64,000 bases of DNA from assembly GCF_003627965.1 (NCBI RefSeq), contig NZ_RBWE01000001.1:1202934-1266933 (forward strand), read 5' to 3'. How positions within the stretch are numbered: the first letter of the stretch is position 1; every line of letters begins with the position of its first letter. This DNA is from Desulfofundulus salinus (GTDB taxonomy: Bacteria > Bacillota > Desulfotomaculia > Desulfotomaculales > Desulfovirgulaceae). Shown here one piece after another: positions 26,939-35,849 of this stretch. A program made the translations under genes and the position numbers. Under the pieces are notes generated by a model. It had not been told where the DNA came from. It searched no databases and was given only the letters and a program-made list of their open reading frames with translations.

Positions 26939-27790
26939 ATGGACATTGCTGGTTTAACTGATTTTAAACCACCCGTCTCAGGAGAAGCACTGGCAGAGAT
27001 GGCCAGATGCTACCAGAAATCTCTGCTCCTGGAACAGACGTTTAAGTTAGGGATTTTTGAAAACCTTGCGGCCGGTCGAAGTGTTACGCAATTGGCCGAG
27101 CAAACGGGGGCCCGTCCAGAGCGGTTAGCTCTCGTACTGGATGCGTTAGTGTCTGTTGGGCTTTTGGAGAAAAACGGCGACACTTACACTAACACCGTTA
27201 TGACCAATACCTTTTTGTGTTTACACAGCAAGTTTTACCAGGGCGATCTCCTTAGACTGCAGCTTGCGCCGGAGCGGCGCCGGCAATGGGAACGAATTGG
27301 GGATAAATTCCAGGTGACGCTTATTGCTTCCACCCTTTACGAAGAAGGCAGGGCAATTGCCGAGGCCGTGCAGGCGGACTTGAAGAAAGTCGGTATTGCC
27401 GTTGAGGTACGGGTGCTGGAGTCTGCCGCCAGATTCGAGGCTTTAAAGCAGCGCAATTACGACCTCGTTGAATTGGGCGGCATCTGTGCCACCAACGACC
27501 CGACACCTTGGTTCAGCTATTATTTCGGCACCCAGCATCCGGAGTACTGCGTGCTAAAAGACCAAACCTTACAGGAACTGGTGGGCGGGCTCTATGCCGC
27601 AGTTACGGCTGAGGCGCGCCGGGAAATCTTCTTTAAGCTCCAGGAGTTGCTAAAAGAGCGGGCACCGGGCATTTTCCTTTACAGTCAGGATGCCATTACG
27701 GTGACCAGGGAAGCAGTTAAAGATTTTACCATGGAGGGCGGCATGCCTGGAAGCTATTCCTACCTGCGGGTTATTTCGTTAAGCAACTGA
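26939..27790 (+). CDS. Chimeric protein: methyltransferase N-domain fused to the C-half of a NikA/DppA-type binding protein
   Basis: ATG 26939 follows AAGGAGGG. Residues 1 to about 118 look like the helical dimerisation/winged-helix domain of O-methyltransferase-type enzymes (LLLEQTFKLGIFENLAAG, then RLALVLDALVSVGLLEK). From about residue 125 the sequence matches the last third of family-5 solute-binding proteins, such as the neighbour at 31694 (AEAVQADLKKVGIAVEVRV, RNYDLVELGG, LQELLKERAPGIFLY). The SAM-binding fold, the lipoprotein signal and the first binding lobe are all missing. It is best read as an in-frame deletion product between two genes. Function is doubtful although the frame is clean. 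Confidence 0.75.
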   Translation: MDIAGLTDFKPPVSGEALAEMARCYQKSLLLEQTFKLGIFENLAAGRSVTQLAEQTGARPERLALVLDALVSVGLLEKNGDTYTNTVMTNTFLCLHSKFYQGDLLRLQLAPERRRQWERIGDKFQVTLIASTLYEEGRAIAEAVQADLKKVGIAVEVRVLESAARFEALKQRNYDLVELGGICATNDPTPWFSYYFGTQHPEYCVLKDQTLQELVGGLYAAVTAEARREIFFKLQELLKERAPGIFLYSQDAITVTREAVKDFTMEGGMPGSYSYLRVISLSN

Positions 27791-27803
27791 GGAGGTGCTT
27801 TTT

Positions 27804-30800
27804 ATGATCAAAATTGCCGGTTTCCGGGTAATTTACGGGCCCAGCACGGTGGGGCGGGTTTATGAGGAGGCGGTGGCGGAGCTGGCAGCTGCCGGGTGGC
27901 CTGTTGACCTACGCTACAGCCAGCCGCCACCGGCGGGAATGCTCCTTCCTTCCCCGGAGTGGCTCCGCTTTGCTAAAGAGGAGGCAGACGCGGTCTTTTT
28001 CAGCTTCCCGCCGGAGTTTAAGGCGCTGGGAGAGCTTTTCGGCCGGCTGAAGGAAGAGCTTTCTAAACCGGTTGTACCGGTGACCGTTGAGGTGGCGGGA
28101 ATAAGCAGTATCGCGCCGGAAGTGGTCCAGCGCGCCATCCAGTACCACCTTTTCGGCGGCAAAGAGAACCTGAAAGCCTTCCTCCTGTGGCTGGGCGAGC
28201 TGGCCGGGAAGTTGCCGGCCGGGACGGCGCCCGCACCGCAGGAACTTCCCTGGGCGGGGATTTACCACCCGCGGGCTAAGGGATGCTTTACGCATCTTGC
28301 TGATTACCTGGCCTGGTACGGGGAGCGGCGGCCGCTTGTGGGCCTGCTTTTCCCCCGCGTTTTCTGGGTGGAGGAAAACCTGGCGGGGTATGATGCTATT
28401 ATCGAAGAAATTGAGCAGCGCGGCGCCGGGGTAATCCCCGTCTTTAGCGACGGCTGGTTTGGCCAGGTAAAGAACGACGATGTCATCCGGCTGTTTTTCT
28501 TCCGGGATGGAAAGCCGGTCATTGAAGCCCTGGTGGCCTACAGCGCCTTTTTCTTAAAGACGCGCCGGGAGGTAGTCGCCTTAAACCGGGAGCCGGCTGA
28601 TGATGTGCTCTTAGAACTCAACGTGCCCATTTTAAAGATGATCTACGCTGCGCGGCAAACGGAAGCCCAGTGGCGGGAAGACCCGCAGGGCTTGAATTTA
28701 CCGCAGGTGATCATCAGCATCACCTTGCCGGAGTTCGACGGGCTCATCGAACCCCTTCTGGTTAGCGCGGCGGAGGACGAGGGGGACTTTGCTCTCGGTC
28801 GGCCCCTCCTTTCGGAAGTGCGATACTTGGGTGACCGGCTCTTCCGTTGGATAGAGCTCCGGCATAAGCCCAATGCCGCAAAGAAAGTGGCCTTTGTCCT
28901 TTTAAATTCTCCCTGCAAGAGCGCGGAGGCTACGGTGGGGACGGCTTTCGGGCTTGACTCCCTGGAGAGCGTGGCCCGTATTTTAAGGCGGATGAGGGAG
29001 AAAGGTTATCGCCTTGAGTGGGTGCCCCAAGACGGTCGCGAACTGGCGGAAGCAATTTTGGGGCGCAAAGCGCTTCCCGACTTCCGCTGGACCACGCTAG
29101 AGGAGATAGTGACAAAGGGCGGGGCGGCGGCCATGGTGCCCCTGGAGAAGTACCTCCGGTGGTTTGAGGAACTCCCGCCTCAGGCCAGGGAAAAGATGGC
29201 GGTGGCCTGGGGGGACCCGAAGGAAGCCAGGGAACTTTCCGGCGTGCAAAAGCTCTCCCTTGGGCTTTACAACGGTCACGTGATTATCCCCGGAATCGTT
29301 ACCGGCAATGTGTTTATTGGCGTACAGCCCAAGCGGGGCTGCGCTGGTTCCCGCTGTGATGGGGAGGTCTGCAAGATCCTCCACGACCCGGACGTACCGC
29401 CGCCGCACCAGTGGATAGCCTGGCACAGGTGGCTCGAGGAGGAGTTTGGTGCCGACGTGGTGGTGCACGTGGGCACCCACGGGGTGCTGGAGCTTCTGCC
29501 CGGCAAGACTACAGCTCTATCTGAATCCTGTTTCCCCCGCATTTCTCTAGGTAAGGTACCGCACCTTTACATTTACAACCTGGTCAATCCCATGGAGGCG
29601 GTAGTGGCCAAGCGGCGCTCGGCAGCGGTCATTGTGGATCATCTGCCGCCGGTTCTGGCCAGCATGCGTCTTTCCGGCGATCTCGCCGACCTGGAGGAGT
29701 TGCTGGAGGACTACCAGAAGGCGGTAAGCCTCAATGAAAAAGGACGTGCCGGGGTAATCCGGGGACAGATTGCCGAAAAAGCGCGCTCAACCGGCCTTTG
29801 GGGCGAGGGCCAGGAGCCCGACCCGGCGGTTTTGCACGAGAAACTCACCGTCCTGCGGGAGAGTCAGTTCCGCGACGGCCTGCATATATTTGGCGAGGCG
29901 CCGGCGGGTGAGGCGCTGGCCGAGCTTTTAAACACTGTCCTGCGGCTGGATCAGCCCGACTGTCCCTCTTTGCGGCGTGCTCTGGCAGAGTGCTTAAAGC
30001 TTGATTACGATGTCCTGTTTAAGGAACCGCAAGCATTTCACCCTGCGGCCGGGGTGAGCAAAGGCAAGCTTCTTGAGGAGCTGGATGTGCTGGGGAAGGA
30101 GATCCTGGCTGACCTCCTGGACTTGCCGGTGGATGCGGTGGGCGAGCCTCTGGCCAGGGCGCAGGAGCACATTTCCCGCTTTGCCCGGCGCCGGGGTCTT
30201 ACACCTGACGGCGGTAAAAACTCGCTGGCCAAAGTGCTGGCCAAAGCCCTGCGAATCATACCCCTGGTGAGGCGCACGACTGATGAAATGGAAAACCTGC
30301 TGCGGGGTTTTGCTGGCGAGTTCATTCCTCCCGGCGCCTCCGGGGCACTGGCCCGGGGCAAGGTGGAGGTTCTGCCCACCGGACGCAACATGTACTCCAT
30401 CGACCCCTGGCGTATCCCCACCGCTGCTGCCTGGGAGGTGGGGATGCGGCTGGCAGAGGAACTCATTGCCCGCTCGAAAAACGAGGACGGTTCTTACCCG
30501 GAAGCCATCGGCTTCACCTTGCGGGCGATGGATCCCTTCCGGGCCGATGGCGAGCTCATTGCCCAGATCCTCTATACCCTCGGTGTGGAGCCGGTCTGGG
30601 TGGCCGGGCGGGTGGTAAACCTCAGGCCCATACCTTTAAATAAACTGGGGCGTCCCCGCATTGACTGTCTGGTAAACCTCTCCTCCATCCTGCGGGATGG
30701 GATGTCGCGTGCCTTCGAGCTCATTGACCAGGCGGTGAAGATGGTGGCGGAGCTGGAGGAGCCGCCGGAACAGAATTTTGTGCGCAAGCACATGCTGGAA

Positions 30801-31697
30801 AGGGAGGCCGAGCTCCTGGCAGAGCACGGGAAGGAAGGAGCTCGAAGGCTGGCCACCTTACGCGTGTTTTCTTCCGCTCCGGGCACCTACGGCACGGGCG
30901 TGGAGCTGGCGGTGGCGTCGTCTGCCTGGAAAGAAGAGCAGGACCTGGCGGAGGTTTACTTCCACTGGACTGGCTACGCCTACGGCGAGGGGGTTTACGC
31001 GCGAAAAGCGCCGGCTGAGCTAGTGGACAGGTGCCGCCGGGTAACCGTGACCTTTGAAAAGTTCGATTCGGACGAAATCGACCTTTTGGACTGCTGCCAC
31101 ATATACGGGGTACACGGCGGCTTTACCGTGGCGGCCAAAGTCGCCTCCGGCAAAGAGCCTCGAACCTATTTCGGCGACACGCACGACCCCGAACGCCCGG
31201 TGATCCGCACCCTGCGCGAGGAGCTTTCCCGCATTGCCCACACCCGGCTTTTAAACCCGGCCTGGATCGAGGGCAAGAAGCGTCACGGTTACAAGGGGGC
31301 CGGGGACATCTCCAGCCGGGTCAACCACATGTACGGCTGGCAGGCCACCACCCGCCAGGTGGAAAACTGGGTCTTCGACGGCATTGCCGAAAAGTTCGTC
31401 CTGGATGAGGAGAACCGGAAGTTCTTCCAGGAGGACAATCCCTGGGCATTGGAAGAGATCGTGCGGCGGCTTCTGGAGGCGGAGAGTCGGGGACTCTGGC
31501 AGGCCGATCCCGAACTCCTGGCCCGGGTTAGGGAAGCTTATCTGGAGATCGAAGGCTGGCTTGAGGAGCAGATGGGGGAGGTGAAGGGCGAATTCCAGGG
31601 CGGGGCGGTGGATGTTCGCGCACTTGGGGAGATGGAGGGATGGCAGGAGAAGTTAGCCGTTGTGCGAAAGGAATTGGAAAGGAGGAAAGCGCAGTGA
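27804..31697 (+). CDS. CobN/BchH-family chelatase large subunit, paralog 2
   Basis: The 1297-residue protein is homologous to the CobN at 17751 along its length (VHVGTHGVLELLPGKTTALS about 560, PHLYIYNLVNP, KRRSAAVIVDHLPP, KKRHGYKGAGDISSRV). It differs by a Cys-rich insertion, RGCAGSRCDGEVC (about 515), just before the metal/porphyrin site region. It starts at ATG 27804 after GAGGAGG. It is followed with a 4-base overlap by a family-5 binding lipoprotein, and the NikBCDE-like genes lie upstream. This pairing of a CobN-like protein with a nickel-type importer suggests handling of metal or metallated tetrapyrrole at uptake. Metal specificity is unknown, and no AAA+ partner is in the window. Confidence 0.85.
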   Translation: MIKIAGFRVIYGPSTVGRVYEEAVAELAAAGWPVDLRYSQPPPAGMLLPSPEWLRFAKEEADAVFFSFPPEFKALGELFGRLKEELSKPVVPVTVEVAGISSIAPEVVQRAIQYHLFGGKENLKAFLLWLGELAGKLPAGTAPAPQELPWAGIYHPRAKGCFTHLADYLAWYGERRPLVGLLFPRVFWVEENLAGYDAIIEEIEQRGAGVIPVFSDGWFGQVKNDDVIRLFFFRDGKPVIEALVAYSAFFLKTRREVVALNREPADDVLLELNVPILKMIYAARQTEAQWREDPQGLNLPQVIISITLPEFDGLIEPLLVSAAEDEGDFALGRPLLSEVRYLGDRLFRWIELRHKPNAAKKVAFVLLNSPCKSAEATVGTAFGLDSLESVARILRRMREKGYRLEWVPQDGRELAEAILGRKALPDFRWTTLEEIVTKGGAAAMVPLEKYLRWFEELPPQAREKMAVAWGDPKEARELSGVQKLSLGLYNGHVIIPGIVTGNVFIGVQPKRGCAGSRCDGEVCKILHDPDVPPPHQWIAWHRWLEEEFGADVVVHVGTHGVLELLPGKTTALSESCFPRISLGKVPHLYIYNLVNPMEAVVAKRRSAAVIVDHLPPVLASMRLSGDLADLEELLEDYQKAVSLNEKGRAGVIRGQIAEKARSTGLWGEGQEPDPAVLHEKLTVLRESQFRDGLHIFGEAPAGEALAELLNTVLRLDQPDCPSLRRALAECLKLDYDVLFKEPQAFHPAAGVSKGKLLEELDVLGKEILADLLDLPVDAVGEPLARAQEHISRFARRRGLTPDGGKNSLAKVLAKALRIIPLVRRTTDEMENLLRGFAGEFIPPGASGALARGKVEVLPTGRNMYSIDPWRIPTAAAWEVGMRLAEELIARSKNEDGSYPEAIGFTLRAMDPFRADGELIAQILYTLGVEPVWVAGRVVNLRPIPLNKLGRPRIDCLVNLSSILRDGMSRAFELIDQAVKMVAELEEPPEQNFVRKHMLEREAELLAEHGKEGARRLATLRVFSSAPGTYGTGVELAVASSAWKEEQDLAEVYFHWTGYAYGEGVYARKAPAELVDRCRRVTVTFEKFDSDEIDLLDCCHIYGVHGGFTVAAKVASGKEPRTYFGDTHDPERPVIRTLREELSRIAHTRLLNPAWIEGKKRHGYKGAGDISSRVNHMYGWQATTRQVENWVFDGIAEKFVLDEENRKFFQEDNPWALEEIVRRLLEAESRGLWQADPELLARVREAYLEIEGWLEEQMGEVKGEFQGGAVDVRALGEMEGWQEKLAVVRKELERRKAQ

Positions 31698-33256
31698 GGA
31701 AAAAACGCATGTTGAGCAAAGGGTTTTCTTATGTGCTCTTGGTACTCTTCCTGCTTGGAGCGATAATGTCGGCTGGTTGCACCCAAAAGAATGTGCCGGC
31801 ACGGGAACAGGCGCAGGAGCTTGCCATAGCGCTGGGCGAAAAAGAAGTGACCTCCCTTGACCCTTTCGACCCGCATGGTTCCTCCTCTTCCTGGTACATT
31901 CAGCCGATGCTCTTTGAAACCCTGGTGTTCGACACGTTGAAGGGCACGGAACCAATGTTGGCGGAAAGGTGGGAAATGTCACCGGACGGGAAAAAATGGA
32001 CGTTTTACTTGCGGCAGGGGATCAAGTTTCATGACGGCAGTTTTCTTACGGCAGAGGCAGTAAAATTCAGCATCGAAAAGTCTCTGGCCAATAAAGTTTC
32101 CGGCTTGGGAGCCAGAAAACCTCCGGTGCCCGTGATCAGAGTGGAAGCAGCGGATGAAAGGACGGTGGTCGTTCATCTCGATAAGCCATACGGGCCTTTC
32201 CTTTCCGAAATCGGCAGCGTGAGGATTGTCAGTCCTGCCTCCTACCAAGGAGATAAGTTTGTAGGACCCGTGGGGACCGGTCCCTGGGTGGTTGCTTCCT
32301 TTACACCTCAGGAAATGGCCTTTACGCCCTTTAACGACTACTGGCAGGGGAAACCCAAGCTCAACAAGGTTACGATAAAGTGCATTCCCGATCCGCAGGC
32401 GCGGGTAATGGCTCTAGAGTCCGGCGAAGTGGATGTGATTGGGGTGGACATGCAGGGAGTGGAGCCGGCGGCAGCCAAGAGCCTTACGGCGTCCGGGAAG
32501 TACCAGGTGATATCTCTCCACCAGGCTTATTTAGTAGCGCTGTACTTCAACCCGCGCGCCGAACTGTTAAAAGACATCCGGGTGAGGCAGGCCATAAACT
32601 ATGCGTTGAACCGGGAGGAAATGGTGGCCAAACTGTTGGAGGGCTACGGCGTTCCCGCCAAAGGGCCCGTGGGATTTGACACCTCCATCCCCTGGACCAA
32701 CCCGCATATAGAAGGATATCCTTACGACCCGGAAAAGGCCAAAGCACTTCTTAAAGATGCCGGGTTTAAAGGGGGTGCTCCACTCAAGCTTGCCTACGAA
32801 GGTTACCGTGCCTACCACAAGGCTCTGGCCGAACTGATTCAGGCCCAGCTTGGCGCCGTGGGGATTAAGGTCGAGCTGAATTCCTGCGAGTCAGGGGCCT
32901 TCACTCAAATCCTCCAGGCCGGCCAGTACGATCTAGCGCTCATTCCGCCTTACGGCAAGCGGGAAGAGGATTCTTACCCCTATCTCGGGATGTTCTTCTT
33001 CTCCCGGGGACGATACAAAGTGATGGAAGACCCTCAATTTGACAGGCTTTTTATGGCCCAGCTCTTCACTGCCGACCCCAAAGAACGCGAAAAGCTGTAC
33101 TGGGCGCTTCAGGAGGAAATCATGAAAAACTGCCCGGCAGCCTTTTTGTTCCACCCCGACCGGATAACGGTGCTGAAGAAGGACATCCAGGGTTGGGAGT
33201 CGGATTACGGTTTTAACAGCCTGACCACGCTGTGGAAGGTGAGCCGGGGAGAGTAA
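31694..33256 (+). CDS. Family-5 solute-binding lipoprotein (NikA/DppA type)
   Basis: GTG 31694 overlaps the cobN-2 stop and follows GGAAAGGAGG. The lipoprotein signal ends with lipobox MSAGC. The mature part has the family pattern SLDPFDPHGSSSSW, LAERWEMSPDGKKWTFYLR, FHDGSFLTAEAVKFSIE and VRQAINYALNREEMV. About 520 residues is the usual length. It should deliver its ligand to the NikBCDE-like complex encoded at 22916-26782. Coupling to cobN-2 suggests a nickel/cobalt or metal-chelate ligand, but this is inferred. Confidence 0.88.
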   Translation: MRKKRMLSKGFSYVLLVLFLLGAIMSAGCTQKNVPAREQAQELAIALGEKEVTSLDPFDPHGSSSSWYIQPMLFETLVFDTLKGTEPMLAERWEMSPDGKKWTFYLRQGIKFHDGSFLTAEAVKFSIEKSLANKVSGLGARKPPVPVIRVEAADERTVVVHLDKPYGPFLSEIGSVRIVSPASYQGDKFVGPVGTGPWVVASFTPQEMAFTPFNDYWQGKPKLNKVTIKCIPDPQARVMALESGEVDVIGVDMQGVEPAAAKSLTASGKYQVISLHQAYLVALYFNPRAELLKDIRVRQAINYALNREEMVAKLLEGYGVPAKGPVGFDTSIPWTNPHIEGYPYDPEKAKALLKDAGFKGGAPLKLAYEGYRAYHKALAELIQAQLGAVGIKVELNSCESGAFTQILQAGQYDLALIPPYGKREEDSYPYLGMFFFSRGRYKVMEDPQFDRLFMAQLFTADPKEREKLYWALQEEIMKNCPAAFLFHPDRITVLKKDIQGWESDYGFNSLTTLWKVSRGE

Positions 33257-33261
33257 ACCCC

Positions 33262-33320
33262 CTGGCCGGTTTTAAAGTTCAGGAAGGAGGGAGAGATTAT
33301 AAGCCTGCATAGCATCAACG
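33262..33320 (+). repeat. Duplicated leader segment, copy B
   Basis: The sequence around TTAAAGTTCAGGAAGGAGGG matches 10878-10940, marking the second copy of the fmdE-DUF4198 duplication. Confidence 0.65.
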
Positions 33321-33341
33321 CAAGGGTCCAGTAAATTAAAA

Positions 33342-33371
33342 TTAAATTTAAGAAAGTTAAATTTAAGAAAG
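33342..33371 (+). repeat. 15-bp tandem repeat
   Basis: Two perfect head-to-tail copies of TTAAATTTAAGAAAG lie between the duplicated leader and E-type RNA 5. Confidence 0.85.
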
Positions 33372-33407
33372 AGGAATTTAAAGAAGCATAATGAATCTTT
33401 ATTACAA

Positions 33408-33563
33408 AGTGGCCGGAGCCGCTGGTTATTATGTTATAGCTTACCGGCGCCGTGAAGGCGTATAGCTGTTGCTAACGAGCTGTACGGAAATTTTGATCCA
33501 TTTTAAGGCCATGAAGGCCCTGAGTGCCTCGTCGAAGCGAGGTGTGGGTTTTCATGGCTTTTT
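33408..33563 (+). ncRNA. E-type structured leader RNA, copy 5
   Basis: Hairpin AGTGGC/CGGA/GCCGCT (33408-33423), a longer junction with extra hairpins, then a terminal hairpin with outer stem GCCATGAAGGCCC/GGGTTTTCATGGC and inner CCTCG/TCGAAG/CGAGG (about 33508-33558), ending in TTTTT. It precedes the fmdE remnant and the DUF4198 gene. Confidence 0.65.
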
Positions 33564-33719
33564 GAGTTTCATTGCTTTAGGGTTGAACACCCTTGCGTTC
33601 GGTCCTTCCGGTTTATGGTACTGCCATGTAACTTGCGAACGTTACTTTCATATGTGTTGACTAGTCGATGGATTGCGCGGACTTGTTGATCCGGGTTTTA
33701 AAGATAAGGAGAGGCTGCC

Positions 33720-33830
33720 TGAGGACCGGTTGGGAAAAGGTAATTGCCTTCACGGGCACCCCTGTTGTTTGCTGGCTATTGAGTACCTTGCAACAAGGGT
33801 GGACGCCCAGTCTGTAAGGATTGCTTAGTA
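33720..33830 (+). pseudogene. fmdE remnant with large internal deletion
   Basis: The first ~75 bases match the start of the fmdE at 10983 (GGTTGGGAAAAGGTAATTGCC...), but ATG is changed to AGG and one T is lost in the CCTTTCAC region. The sequence then jumps, with about 470 bases missing, to the last ~35 bases of the gene (GGACGCCCAGTCTGTAAGGA). It lies exactly where an intact fmdE would precede DUF4198. Confidence 0.85.
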
Positions 33831-33853
33831 TATAACCAAGGGAGGAGTTCTTC

Positions 33854-34600
33854 ATGTTGAAGGTAGTGCAGGGTCACGAGATTTGGGTTCTGCCCGAGGG
33901 AAGTCATGGTCACGAAGGACATGAAACCCGGTGCCGGATTTTTTACGGGCACGCCATGCGTCCCGATGGCTTGGCGGACCCGGCACGGCTGGCGGCCTGG
34001 GTGCTGCTCCCCGGCGGAGCAAAGCTTTCCTTAAAGGTAGAAGCGGGAGATGACAGGTTTCACCTGGTGGCGTTTACGCCCGACCGGGATGGATTCTGGC
34101 CCGTGACGGTGGAAAACGACGTCGGGCCGGTGGCGGTTACCGCGGACGGTTTTTACCGCCGGGGGACGCGTAAAGACTACCCCGGTGCCCGGGAAGTGGG
34201 CTACTACTATCAGTACGCCAAGACATACGTGCAGGTGGGGCATTTCTGTGCCGCCTGCGGCCCGGTGGTGCAGCCACCGGAAATCACCAGCCTGGCCCAC
34301 GACCTCGAACTGATTCTTACCCCCGGTGCTTACCGGGTGGGGGACGAAGTAATTCTGGAAGTTCTTTACCGCGGCCGGCCTTTACCGGGGACAGAAGTGA
34401 AGGCGACCTGGAGCCTGCGGGAAGAAGATGACTGGGGGCTAAGCGCAAAAACTGATGATGCAGGACGGGTGAAGTTTATCTTGAGCAATCCCGGGCACTG
34501 GCTTTTTTACACCCGGGTTGCCGACGAAACCCTGGGCCGGGAAGGCGAGTACGACAAAAAGGTGTACAGCGCTACGCTAAGCCTTTTTGGTGTACGATAA
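33854..34600 (+). CDS. DUF4198-like protein without a signal peptide
   Basis: ATG 33854 follows GGGAGGAG. The 248-residue product begins MLKVVQGHEIWVLPEGSHGH, which is where the mature part of exported DUF4198 proteins normally begins; no signal peptide or membrane helix is seen, so it appears cytosolic. Two beta-rich halves follow, with several His in the first 20 residues (HEIW, HGHEGHETR), an AHD motif (about 148) and a CAAC motif (about 135). DUF4198 domains are known near nickel and cobalt transport genes, which fits this island. The biochemical role is unknown. Confidence 0.75.
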   Translation: MLKVVQGHEIWVLPEGSHGHEGHETRCRIFYGHAMRPDGLADPARLAAWVLLPGGAKLSLKVEAGDDRFHLVAFTPDRDGFWPVTVENDVGPVAVTADGFYRRGTRKDYPGAREVGYYYQYAKTYVQVGHFCAACGPVVQPPEITSLAHDLELILTPGAYRVGDEVILEVLYRGRPLPGTEVKATWSLREEDDWGLSAKTDDAGRVKFILSNPGHWLFYTRVADETLGREGEYDKKVYSATLSLFGVR

Positions 34601-34642
34601 ACCCATTTGGAAGGATTTATTGACAAGTGATGAAGCAATTAA

Positions 34643-34671
34643 TTGACATATGATAAGTGGTATGTTATAAC
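34643..34671 (+). promoter_or_regulatory. Sigma-A-type promoter
   Basis: TTGACA (34643-34648) and TATAAC (34666-34671) are 17 bp apart, about 15 bases upstream of the RBS of the CGGC-domain gene. Confidence 0.75.
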
Positions 34672-34693
34672 AAAACCAAAAAAAGGAGTGATA

Positions 34694-35041
34694 TTGAAGG
34701 TGAATGTACTCATTGTAAGTTGTGGTTCCTACGTATCCCAGGGTTATGGCTGTCCCGGCGAGTGGAAATGTTTTAAAGCCGCCCGCGACCGGGAAGGAAA
34801 CTTTAAGGATTATGATTCTGTGAATGTGGTGGGTTTCCTGACCTGTGAATGTCCCGGGAGATCACTTATCCCAAACATCGGTTGTGTTAAAAAGAATGTA
34901 GATTTTGATGTTATCCACCTCTCCACCTGTATGGCTAACGCCTGGCCGGCCTGTCCCTACAGGGATGTGGACGAGCTTGCCAAAAAGATTACGGAAAAGT
35001 TTGGGGTTAAGGTAGTCAAGGGAACTCATGATTACGCATAG
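34694..35041 (+). CDS. CGGC-domain protein
   Basis: The start is TTG 34694, chosen because AAAAAGGAG lies 5-6 bases before it. The 115-residue protein matches the CGGC domain (PF08821-like): VNVLIVSCGSY, GYGCPGEWKCFKAA, VVGFLTCECPGRS, then HLSTCMANAWPACPY. The conserved Cys/His suggest metal or Fe-S binding; the function is unknown. It has its own promoter and terminator, so it is a single-gene unit. Confidence 0.85.
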   Translation: MKVNVLIVSCGSYVSQGYGCPGEWKCFKAARDREGNFKDYDSVNVVGFLTCECPGRSLIPNIGCVKKNVDFDVIHLSTCMANAWPACPYRDVDELAKKITEKFGVKVVKGTHDYA

Positions 35042-35062
35042 CTGACGTCCTGTTTTTCCATG

Positions 35063-35095
35063 CCCCCGCAATTACATCCGTAGCGGGGGGTTTTT
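35063..35095 (+). terminator. Rho-independent terminator
   Basis: Stem CCCCCGC/GCGGGGG with a 13-nt loop is followed by TTTTT, 20 bases after the CGGC gene stop. Confidence 0.9.
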
Positions 35096-35347
35096 GTTAT
35101 CCTCTTTAGTTTCATTTTTCCAGATCACTGTTTTGATTATCCGCGCTAATATATCTTCTACTCCGGTGTAAAAATGGTGCAGGTAGCCAGCCAGGGCCAT
35201 AAGCTTTTCCTCGGGAATCTTGCCGGAAATACGGTTTATTTCCTGGCCCAGGGAATGAATTTTGCCTGCGATATTCTCTATGGAGGGCATTTTATCTTCC
35301 AGATCGCCTATTAAACCCAGGTAGGCATTAATCTTTTCCTCGCTCAT
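35072..35347 (-). pseudogene. HepT-like (HEPN) toxin gene, 3'-truncated
   Basis: The 91-residue reading frame begins like HepT-like HEPN ribonuclease toxins: helical N-terminus, then GYLHHFYTGVEDILARI near residue 55-70. Complete members continue for another 60 or so residues, with the catalytic R-x4-6-H motif. Here the frame runs into the terminator of the facing CGGC gene and ends in unrelated residues (NKNPPLRM). No MNT-type nucleotidyltransferase partner is adjacent. The assignment is from memory. Confidence 0.5.
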
Positions 35348-35511
35348 AAATAATCACACCCTGGTTGTATATTTTTTTCTTCATTATACCCGCACATCCT
35401 GGACACCTGCCCTTTTACATTCCGTATCGTTTCTATCTTCAAGTTTATACCAGGCGGCGGTAGCTGGCAAGGATTTGCAGATGCAAGGATTGGCTCTGCT
35501 CCGAAAAGGGG

Positions 35512-35820
35512 TTGACAGGAGGGAGGAATTATCCTATGATTAGCATGAGAATGAAAACCATTATCTTTATCCAATGGGGTACATGGGAGGCTGCTGCTGC
35601 CCTGATCTTTGGCCTTTTAGCTAAAGAAGTGGTGGTCGGTACTCTCGGTGTCATTTACGGTGTTGGCGAGGAAGCAGAAAGTTTAATCCCCATCATCCAG
35701 CCGCACTGGACCCCTCTTTCGGCCTATGCCTTTATGGCCATGTGCCTGATTTACATTCCCTGCGTTGCGACCATAGGCGCCATTAAACGGGAAACAAACT
35801 CATGGAAGTGGACGGTATGA
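35512..35820 (+). pseudogene. feoB: FeoB C-terminal remnant
   Basis: The sequence GTWEAAAALIFGLLAKEVVV, then MAMCLIYIPCVATIGAIKRE, is characteristic of the last membrane segments of the ferrous iron transporter FeoB. The GTPase domain and most of the membrane domain (about 550 residues) are missing. It cannot be functional. Confidence 0.85.
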
Positions 35821-35849
35821 AAAAAGGAGGTGCTGGAAGGATGAGGTAG

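Noticed and set aside
33408-33563. Frameshifted protein-coding remnant in the 33.4-33.6 kb region
   Set aside because: The sequence is explained by the E-type RNA structure and shows no protein similarity in any frame.
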